DNA of 41,085 nt from Acidimicrobiaceae bacterium. Lineage in GTDB: Bacteria > Actinomycetota > Acidimicrobiia > Acidimicrobiales > RAAP-2. The stretch spans positions 1 to 41,085 of the forward strand of contig PKWW01000001.1 of assembly GCA_003132165.1 (NCBI GenBank), given 5' to 3'. A model generated the notes under the pieces. The model was not told the DNA's origin, did no database searches, and saw only the letters and a list, made by a program, of their open reading frames with translations. The position numbers and the translations under genes were made by a program. Shown here piece after piece: positions 36,232 through 41,085 of this stretch. Within the stretch, counting starts at the first letter, position 1, and each line of letters begins with the position of its first letter.

Positions 36232-36759
36232 TCAGTCGTTCGCCGAGACGTGGGTCACGTTGTAGGTGACCTTGCGCAGCAGGCGCGCGAGTTCGCGCTG
36301 CTCGGGGGCGGTGAGGGTCGTCACCGCTGCACGCTCGTGCTGGTTGAAGACGGGGAAGAGTTCCTCGATGAGTCGCTCGCCCTTTGCGGTGAGGCTCAAT
36401 GACACCCGTCGGCGGTCATCACGGTGGGGGAGGCGACGGATCAGTTTTCTTGACTGCAGGGTCTTGATGACGCCGGTCAGCGTTCCCTTGGTGATCCCGG
36501 TCTCGCTCGCGATATGCGCGGTCTCCTGGGTGTCCCAGATCCACAGGACCCAGAGCACCGTGAAGCCAACCCAGCTGAGGTCAAACTCAGCGAGCACCGT
36601 TCGCTCCATGTGGTTACGCACCGCGGTGCCGGCGCGGTAGATGTTCGACACCGCGCTCATGGCGGTGAAGTCGAAGTGCTGCCCCTTGAGCCGAGCGCGT
36701 ATGTCGCGTTCGGCCTGAAGGACCTCTGAGGGCGTGGAGGAGGAGATGCGCCGGCTCAT
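36232..36759 (-). CDS. MarR-family transcriptional regulator
   Basis: A 175-residue MarR-type regulator. The winged HTH has TAHIASETGITKGTLTGVI, KTLQSRKLIRRLPH and the wing RDDRRRVSLSLTAKG (D-x-R-R). The ATG at 36759 is four bases after the acetoacetate-decarboxylase-like gene, so both form one unit; an upstream in-frame codon would start inside that gene. It probably represses its own operon, and the inverted repeat in the upstream intergenic region is a candidate site. Confidence 0.88.
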   Translation of the reverse strand: MSRRISSSTPSEVLQAERDIRARLKGQHFDFTAMSAVSNIYRAGTAVRNHMERTVLAEFDLSWVGFTVLWVLWIWDTQETAHIASETGITKGTLTGVIKTLQSRKLIRRLPHRDDRRRVSLSLTAKGERLIEELFPVFNQHERAAVTTLTAPEQRELARLLRKVTYNVTHVSAND

Positions 36760-36763
36760 AGGA

Positions 36764-37555
36764 CTAACGAAGTGTACGTCCGCCGGCGAAGGTCGTTCCC
36801 ACGGAGCGGAAGTAGCCACCGAGGATCTCCTCGGGCGCCAGCAGTGTCAATTCCTCGGTCGGTGACTCGAAGAGATCCAGGGTCGCGCTGCCGGCGAAGA
36901 CGGGTCCCAGATCGAGGTTGATGCCGCTCATCGTGACGACCTCGCTGAGTGAATCGATGCCGTCGAGTTCGATGCGCGGGAACCAGCGGTGGTGCAGCAT
37001 GGCGTGTCCGTTCACAAATCCGTTGGACTCGGCGCTCCCCTCGATGGTCACAGTGGCACTCGCCAGACGGCGGTCGTTGGCGGCGAGGGTCATACCGAAC
37101 TGGCCACCCTTCTCGAGTCGGGGACCGGCGGAGCCGACCGTGACGGGTCGGGTCTGGTGGATCGAGCCCATCTTCTTCGGGTAGCCCTGGAGGTAGCCGC
37201 GCACGAGCGCGAAGTCCTTGTCCACCCATATGAAGACGCAGCGGCTGTAGATCTGGCCTTCGTAACGACAGCGAACCACGACGTAGGCCTCTTTGTACTG
37301 GCTGCGCACCGGATCGAGGAGCTCGGCCCGGTCGTCGCCGCAGCTCTGCCAGTCGGCCCAGATGAAGGCCACCGCTCCGGGGTCCTCGTCATCATTTGTG
37401 AGATCGACGTCGGGCGGCAGGACGGCGCGGACGTTCTTCGGGTCGGTGCGGTACTCGACCGTGAGTAGGTCGCCCGAGTAGTGCCACGGCGTGGGCGGCA
37501 GTAGTGACGCGCGCCCAGACTCGGTGCGCGGGAAGGGGAGGCCCTTGAAGCTCAT
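36764..37555 (-). CDS. Acetoacetate decarboxylase family protein
   Basis: A 263-residue ADC-family protein. The catalytic pair Lys127-Lys128 lies in GYLQGYPKKMGSI, as in the YPKK motif of Clostridium ADC (Lys115/Lys116), and the acidic pocket residue occurs in QYKEAYVVV. It would decarboxylate a beta-keto acid or catalyse another Schiff-base reaction; family members have diverse roles. The ATG at 37555 overlaps the stop of a 36-codon frame upstream (ATGA). An in-frame TTG six codons earlier is possible. It is co-transcribed with the MarR gene. Confidence 0.85.
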   Translation of the reverse strand: MSFKGLPFPRTESGRASLLPPTPWHYSGDLLTVEYRTDPKNVRAVLPPDVDLTNDDEDPGAVAFIWADWQSCGDDRAELLDPVRSQYKEAYVVVRCRYEGQIYSRCVFIWVDKDFALVRGYLQGYPKKMGSIHQTRPVTVGSAGPRLEKGGQFGMTLAANDRRLASATVTIEGSAESNGFVNGHAMLHHRWFPRIELDGIDSLSEVVTMSGINLDLGPVFAGSATLDLFESPTEELTLLAPEEILGGYFRSVGTTFAGGRTLR

Positions 37556-37662
37556 GAGCGGTCTCCCGTCCAACCGTTGTCGCGAAGTTCACGAAAAATC
37601 TCATGGGGAACTCCCTCGACGTACGTGTCGTGCGGGGTGAGCGTCGCAGCGAAATTGTGCAT
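37552..37662 (-). pseudogene. 36-residue frame resembling a cytochrome P450 N-terminus
   Basis: A short frame starting at ATG 37662 with AAGGAGAGGG upstream encodes MHNFAATLTPHDTYVEGVPH, then EIFRELRDNGWTGDRS. The D-x-Y-x-x-x-VPHE-x-F-x-x-LR pattern is the usual start of actinobacterial P450s of the CYP125/142 type, but the other ~370 residues, including the heme Cys loop, are missing. The stop overlaps the acetoacetate-decarboxylase start (ATGA), so it could now serve as a translated leader. Either a fusion-deletion remnant or a real small gene; I favour the remnant. Confidence 0.5.
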
Positions 37663-37685
37663 GAACGTCCCTCTCCTTGATCAGA

Positions 37686-37710
37686 TTGGAGTGTAGTTGT
37701 TCGCCTCCAA
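37686..37710. promoter_or_regulatory. Inverted repeat TTGGAG-N13-CTCCAA between divergent units (possible MarR operator)
   Basis: In the 92-bp gap between the minus-strand MarR operon and the plus-strand amidotransferase gene, 6-bp arms (37686-37691 and 37705-37710) flank a 13-nt spacer. A second small symmetric element, TTTATTACTAAA, lies just beyond. The location suits autorepression by the MarR protein. Symmetry and place are the only evidence. Confidence 0.35.
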
Positions 37711-37754
37711 ACGATTTATTACTAAATTGTGGACGTATCTCGTAATATGAGCAG

Positions 37755-38474
37755 ATGACCCGACCTCTGATTGGCATTTCCGGACGACGCTGGCCGGCGA
37801 AGACCCTGGGCGCCAATGTGCCCCGAGCGATGTTTGACATCACGTTCGACTTACACGTCAGCGACTACACACGATCTATCGCGCTGGCGGGCGGCCTGCC
37901 GGTCGAGTTGACCCGCGACGCCGACGTCCAAGAGATGGTTGCCCACCTCGACGGGCTGGTCCTGAGCGGGGGAGCAGACGTGGAGCCGTCGCGCTACGGT
38001 GCCCTACCCGACGAGAACCTCAGCCAGACCGAGCCCGATCGTGATGAGTGGGAGTTCGCGCTCTACCAAGCCGCACGCAAAAAGGGCATCCCGGTCCTCG
38101 CCATTTGCCGGGGTTTTCAGTTGGTGAACGTGGCTCACGGCGGCACGCTCAACCAGCACGTGGAACTCGACGACGGCGCTGGGCATCCCCAGTGGGACAT
38201 CGACGGACGAATCGCTACCCATGACGTGAACTGTGAAGCGGATTCAATTGTCGGCTCGCTCATCGGCGAGCATGCCTCGGTGAATTCCCTGCACCATCAG
38301 ACGGTGCACGAACTCGGTGAGGGATTGGTTGCCAGCGCGTTCGCACCCGATGGAGTCATCGAAGGACTCGAGACGGAGGACCGGCGTGTGCTCGCGGTTC
38401 AGTGGCACCCCGAACTCCTGCCGGCACCGGACCCCACGTTCAAGTGGCTGGTGGACGCCTGCGCGACAAGATAG
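37755..38474 (+). CDS. Gamma-glutamyl-GABA hydrolase-type class I glutamine amidotransferase
   Basis: A 239-residue class I amidotransferase-like hydrolase of the PuuD family. The nucleophile Cys118 is in VLAICRGFQ and the dyad His218 and Glu220 in VQWHPE; the N-terminal PLIGISGRRWP and DGLVLSGGADVEPSRYG are typical. It may hydrolyse gamma-glutamyl-gamma-aminobutyrate in polyamine breakdown, though no other puu gene is nearby. ATG start; the gene is divergent from the MarR operon. Confidence 0.88.
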   Translation: MTRPLIGISGRRWPAKTLGANVPRAMFDITFDLHVSDYTRSIALAGGLPVELTRDADVQEMVAHLDGLVLSGGADVEPSRYGALPDENLSQTEPDRDEWEFALYQAARKKGIPVLAICRGFQLVNVAHGGTLNQHVELDDGAGHPQWDIDGRIATHDVNCEADSIVGSLIGEHASVNSLHHQTVHELGEGLVASAFAPDGVIEGLETEDRRVLAVQWHPELLPAPDPTFKWLVDACATR

Positions 38475-38606
38475 ACACCACGCGACTTCGAGAACTGGAC
38501 GTCCCAAGCGATACCGTCGTGGTTCATTGATGATGGTGGTGACGTCCGCAAGGGGGAAATCGGCGAGATCGCTGCGCCGCGATTCACCTCTCGAGGTTAC
38601 GAATGA
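38475..38606 (+). pseudogene. Probable remnant of an AMP-binding acyl-CoA ligase, within a gene-poor interval
   Basis: Directly after the amidotransferase stop, the same frame continues without a start codon: FENWTSQAIPSWFIDDGGDV, then RKGEIGEIAAPRFTSRGYE and a stop. The DDGGDV-x-x-GEIGEI-x(8)-GY pattern is the conserved core of ANL-superfamily acyl-CoA ligases. The rest of such a protein is missing on both sides. In the remaining bases up to 38728, a 32-codon minus-strand frame (38695 to 38597, DDQERILRLLDLGPYRLAEA) looks protein-like but is not recognised. No RNA gene or repeat is seen in 38607-38728. Confidence 0.4.
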
Positions 38607-38728
38607 GGATCGCCGCCGGGAGTATTGTCGATCGCCTCGGCCAGCCGATACGGACCGAGGTCAAGGAGCCGAAGGATCCGCTCTTGGTCGTCCACGGATC
38701 TTGACGGTGGCCCGCAAATGAGGCTGCG

Positions 38729-39088
38729 TCAGCGCGCAATGGCCACGCCGATGACGAAAAGAGCTGAGCAGAAGAGTGGTGTTGCTATAACCAGGGCGAC
38801 CGAATAGCGCCAGTGGTGCTCGCGCACGAGAATTGCGGGAATGGCGAAGGCTGAGGAGAATGTCGTCAAACCTCCGCAGAATCCGGTCAGTACGATGTTT
38901 CGCGCGTCAACATCAGCGCTGCCGACGAGTCGGTACGCAGCCCAGCCCGCGATGCCGCAACCGAGCGCGTTGGCCGCGACCGTGGCCCACGGTCGCTGCG
39001 TGGGATGGTGACGGCGTACGGCGTATTCGAAGACGTAGCGCACGACACAACCAATGGCGCCCGCGACTGTCAACGCGAGGAGGTTCAT
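38729..39088 (-). CDS. crcB: Fluoride channel FluC (CrcB), subunit 1
   Basis: A 119-residue small membrane protein with four transmembrane helices. The FluC signature GFCGGLTTFSSAFA, with the conserved Thr-Thr-Phe-Ser, is near residues 70-83, and the Asn-bearing ANALGCGIAGW helix and an N-terminal GAIGCVVRYVF follow the family pattern. It exports fluoride. The ATG overlaps the stop of the second FluC gene by four bases, so the two are made together and probably form a heterodimer, as in other Gram-positive bacteria. Confidence 0.92.
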   Translation of the reverse strand: MNLLALTVAGAIGCVVRYVFEYAVRRHHPTQRPWATVAANALGCGIAGWAAYRLVGSADVDARNIVLTGFCGGLTTFSSAFAIPAILVREHHWRYSVALVIATPLFCSALFVIGVAIAR

Positions 39089-39537
39089 CGAACCTGCCTT
39101 CTCAAACCGAGCCAGCCGGCGGCGACTCCCGTGAGCAAAGCGAACAAGGTGACACCAACGCTGGCGGGGACTGAAAGGTGCCAGATGGCGGCGAGGCTGA
39201 CGAAGAGTCCCGAGTACGAAGTGAGACCGCCAAAGAACCCGGTGATGACGAGGAGTCGTGTCGGATCATTCGGATCGTGGGCCCGAAGCGGTCCGACGAG
39301 CACTTTCGTCGCGATGAAGACGCCGACACAATTGATCAGAAGTAGGACCCAGGGGATCTGTCGCCACCACAACGGCGAACCACTCGAAGAGCCAGCGTCT
39401 ACAAGTGACTCGAACCAATGTTGAACCTGGATGCGCAGTAAGAGAGCTCGAAGCAACGTGCCGATCGCGCCACCAATCGTCACTGATGCGATCGCCACGA
39501 CGAGCTGCCTTTTCGTGAGGGTGACGTTCGCACGCAT
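39085..39537 (-). CDS. crcB: Fluoride channel FluC (CrcB), subunit 2
   Basis: A 150-residue homologue of the adjacent FluC protein. GFFGGLTSYSGLFV is the corresponding signature, with a Ser-Tyr-Ser variant in place of Thr-Phe-Ser, and the first helix has IGGAIGTLLRALLL. An extended loop (HWFESLVDAGSSSGSPLWW) follows the first helix and explains the greater length. The ATG at 39537 begins just before the basic N-terminus; the frame upstream of it has no conserved sequence. No fluoride riboswitch was recognised in the sequence before it. Confidence 0.9.
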   Translation of the reverse strand: MRANVTLTKRQLVVAIASVTIGGAIGTLLRALLLRIQVQHWFESLVDAGSSSGSPLWWRQIPWVLLLINCVGVFIATKVLVGPLRAHDPNDPTRLLVITGFFGGLTSYSGLFVSLAAIWHLSVPASVGVTLFALLTGVAAGWLGLRRQVR

Positions 39538-39969
39538 GGGTGTTTCGAAACTACTCCAGAGCGAGTATGGCAATTCAATCTGAAACGTTTAGGCGATGCG
39601 CGAGGGCATATTTAAACAAGAAATCCACAGAGCGAGCCCCTCTGTCGGGCTATGGCCAGTTTGGACTACAAGGGCGCCCGACCAGATTCAGAACGCGAAG
39701 TACAATATTTTGTCTATTGCTCATGAATAATTGAAGCCAGGGCGAGGAAAATTCGTAGAAATTCCTTTGGTTTATTGATGATTACCGAACCGGGATCAGT
39801 CGTCATTTCCTTGCGCGGGACCTTACTACCTAGTAGAGTTTCTAGTCGAGATATCTATTTACCGAAAAGGTAGGTGAAGGACGAGGCGTTTGTTGTTGCT
39901 CGGCCTTTGATAATACACCGTATTGCGTATGCGCCGCACCGCCGCCCAACTGAAGCTTCTGAAAGGCAT
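39538..39969. other. Gene-poor leader between the fluoride channel operon and the collagen-like gene
   Basis: This AT-richer stretch holds the divergent promoters of the two neighbours. A partial symmetry, AGGAA...TTCCT, lies around 39745-39766. A 24-codon frame at 39650-39724 (MASLDYKGARPDSE) is seen but has no recognisable partner or site and is not called. In-frame codons before the TTG at 39970 reach back to a GTG at 39874, which could give a longer N-terminus of the collagen-like protein. Confidence 0.4.
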
Positions 39970-41085
39970 TTGAAGACTTTGCAACCAACGTCCAACGAAG
40001 AGGAGAAACTTACCCCTCGAGTGGGGTCCTCTTCTGGCAAGCAGAACAGTGCAGCGAAGGGGCGTGGCACGCCGCGTCGCTCGGTGTTCTCGCTTGGCAT
40101 GATGACGGCAGCCGTTGGTGTTTCACTCATTGGCTCGACGACAGCTTGGGCGCAGAGCAGCACTATAGACGTCGCGAAGTCGGCGCAGTCGAAGATCCTC
40201 GATTCGAATACTTGTAACTTCGGCTCAACCGGAACCAGTTTTTCGAAGTCTGAAGTTTCTTGTGCAGGCCAGCGGGTCATCGAGGCGGTAACGGGCAACG
40301 CGGCGGTACAAAGTGGAAGCACGCAGGGCTTTCGTGCCGTGCTCACAGCTGGCTCGACGTCGAAGAAAATTACGAACGCTGGCAGTACGTCGAAGAAGAT
40401 CATTGCCGCGAGTGGTCCAACATCGGTTAAGAAGATCACGAGTGCCAGCGGTGAGACGGGTGTCGGTGCGCAGGGTGCGGCCAACCCTGTTGGCGCGGCT
40501 GGCGCACAGGGTGCAGGAGGACCGCAAGGAGCGCCTGGCCCCAAGGGCTCGACTGGGCCGCAAGGACCCGCCGGCCCCCAAGGCAAACAAGGCGCCCCGG
40601 GCGCCCCGGGCGCCCCAGCAGTCGGCATCGCAGGCGTAGCTGGAGCTCGGGGCCCAGTTGGCGCTCAGGGTGCGGCTGGTACCAATGGAGCTCAAGGTGC
40701 TCCCGGTGCGCAAGGCGCAGTCGGCATTCAAGGAGCAGCAGGTGTTCAGGGAGTTACCGGACCGCAGGGACTTGCCGGAGCACAGGGAGTTACTGGCGCA
40801 CAAGGTACCAACGGCAATAACGGAACGACCGGTGCCCAGGGATCAACGGGTACGCAGGGTTCGACCGGCGCCGACGGAGCGCAGGGCGCTCAGGGTTCGA
40901 CCGGCGCCGACGGAGCGCAGGGCAACCAGGGTGCCGTTGGCTCGCAGGGTGTGGCCGGAGTTCAAGGCGCGACCGGCGCTGACGGAGCGCAGGGCGCTCA
41001 GGGTTCGACCGGTGCCCAGGGCACGACGGGTACGCAGGGTTCGACCGGTGCCCAGGGCACGACGGGCACGACGGGTACGCAGGGT
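39970..41085 (+). CDS. Secreted collagen-like Gly-X-Y repeat protein (partial, runs off the window)
   Basis: An open frame that continues past the window end (at least 372 residues). From the TTG at 39970 it encodes a charged N-terminus, a signal-like segment ([20 protein letters not shown]) with twin arginines and a probable cut after STTAWA, then a Ser/Thr/Lys-rich region with a Cys pair ([16 protein letters not shown]), then [20 protein letters not shown] and continuous Gly-X-Y triplets such as [20 protein letters not shown]. The Y position is often Gln or Thr and the X position Ala, Ser or Thr. This is a bacterial collagen-like protein, likely surface exposed. Start uncertain: TTG 39970 (GAAAGG upstream), GTG 39874 or GTG 40021. 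Confidence 0.82.
   Translation, partial: MKTLQPTSNEEEKLTPRVGSSSGKQNSAAKGRGTPRRSVFSLGMMTAAVGVSLIGSTTAWAQSSTIDVAKSAQSKILDSNTCNFGSTGTSFSKSEVSCAGQRVIEAVTGNAAVQSGSTQGFRAVLTAGSTSKKITNAGSTSKKIIAASGPTSVKKITSASGETGVGAQGAANPVGAAGAQGAGGPQGAPGPKGSTGPQGPAGPQGKQGAPGAPGAPAVGIAGVAGARGPVGAQGAAGTNGAQGAPGAQGAVGIQGAAGVQGVTGPQGLAGAQGVTGAQGTNGNNGTTGAQGSTGTQGSTGADGAQGAQGSTGADGAQGNQGAVGSQGVAGVQGATGADGAQGAQGSTGAQGTTGTQGSTGAQGTTGTTGTQG
40861..41085 (+). repeat. 36-bp in-frame tandem units in the collagen-like gene
   Basis: Twelve-codon units encode [12 protein letters not shown] and [12 protein letters not shown]. Full copies are at 40861-40896, 40969-41004 (first codon changed), 41005-41040 and an expanded copy at 41041-41085; a partial copy is at 40897-40923. 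Near identity at the DNA level shows recent slippage or unequal crossing-over, so the repeat number is likely variable between strains, and assembly here deserves care. Confidence 0.85.

Noticed and set aside
39538..39640. Fluoride (crcB) riboswitch before the FluC genes
   Set aside because: The conserved core of the fluoride aptamer was not found on the minus strand.
39650..39724. 24-codon frame upstream of the collagen-like gene
   Set aside because: No ribosome-binding site of note, no similarity recognised, and too short to call.
39855..40628. 257-codon minus-strand Gly/Pro/Ala-rich frame
   Set aside because: It is the antisense of the collagen-like repeat and has no start signals; the plus strand has a signal peptide and Gly-X-Y periodicity.

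Overview
The window is GC-rich bacterial chromosome, most likely from an actinomycete-type bacterium (Actinomycetota) and perhaps class Acidimicrobiia. The reasons are the gcvH / FHA / MerR / DUF151 / second MerR / glycine-cleavage neighbourhood typical of actinobacteria, frequent GTG and TTG starts, and the style of the 23S and 5S rRNA. The class is an inference from gene content; no phylogeny was run.

Layout. (1) 1-1027: 3' part of a 23S rRNA gene, 5S rRNA and a strong terminator. (2) 1251-16707: an aromatic-acid catabolic island. A TetR regulator faces a seven-gene minus-strand operon (ligK-ligU-ligJ-ligI-ligA-ligB-ligC) that encodes the whole protocatechuate 4,5-cleavage pathway to pyruvate and oxaloacetate. 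Divergent from it is pobA (4-hydroxybenzoate to protocatechuate). An aromatic aldehyde dehydrogenase and a vanillate-demethylase-type Rieske oxygenase (vanA) follow, then a five-gene Liv-type ABC importer that probably brings in the substrate. Vanillin, vanillate and 4-hydroxybenzoate would all converge on protocatechuate. The VanB reductase is not in the window.

(3) 16895-20939: a DUF1003 membrane protein, an unusual protein with an Arg/Gly/Pro-rich disordered half joined to a TPR-like half, a decayed serine hydrolase with its middle deleted, a DinB-like protein and a class I fructose-bisphosphate aldolase. (4) 20956-36218: a conserved actinobacterial block: pgsA, gcvH, FHA protein, MerR (FtsR-like), DUF151 nuclease, a secreted protein, then an inserted stretch (APC permease, AcuI-like reductase, alpha/beta hydrolase, GT87-like membrane protein, a membrane-anchored protein, thiD and thiG), then a second MerR, a small PD-(D/E)XK-like protein, gcvT, gcvPA and gcvPB. 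The four glycine cleavage genes present are gcvH, gcvT, gcvPA and gcvPB; the L protein is elsewhere.

(5) 36232-39537: a MarR regulator with an acetoacetate-decarboxylase-family enzyme preceded by a small reading frame that resembles a cytochrome P450 N-terminus, a gamma-glutamyl-GABA hydrolase-type amidotransferase, a probable acyl-CoA-ligase remnant and a two-gene fluoride channel (FluC). (6) 39538-41085: a long AT-richer leader and the beginning of a secreted collagen-like Gly-X-Y protein that runs off the window.

The most noteworthy points are the compact and complete 4,5-cleavage operon coupled to a transporter in an apparent actinobacterium, several operator-like palindromes in that island, three gene remnants, the disordered-TPR fusion, the FHA protein whose N-terminus is a zinc ribbon, and the collagen-like protein built of 36-bp tandem units. 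I see no CRISPR array, tRNA, insertion sequence or phage gene.
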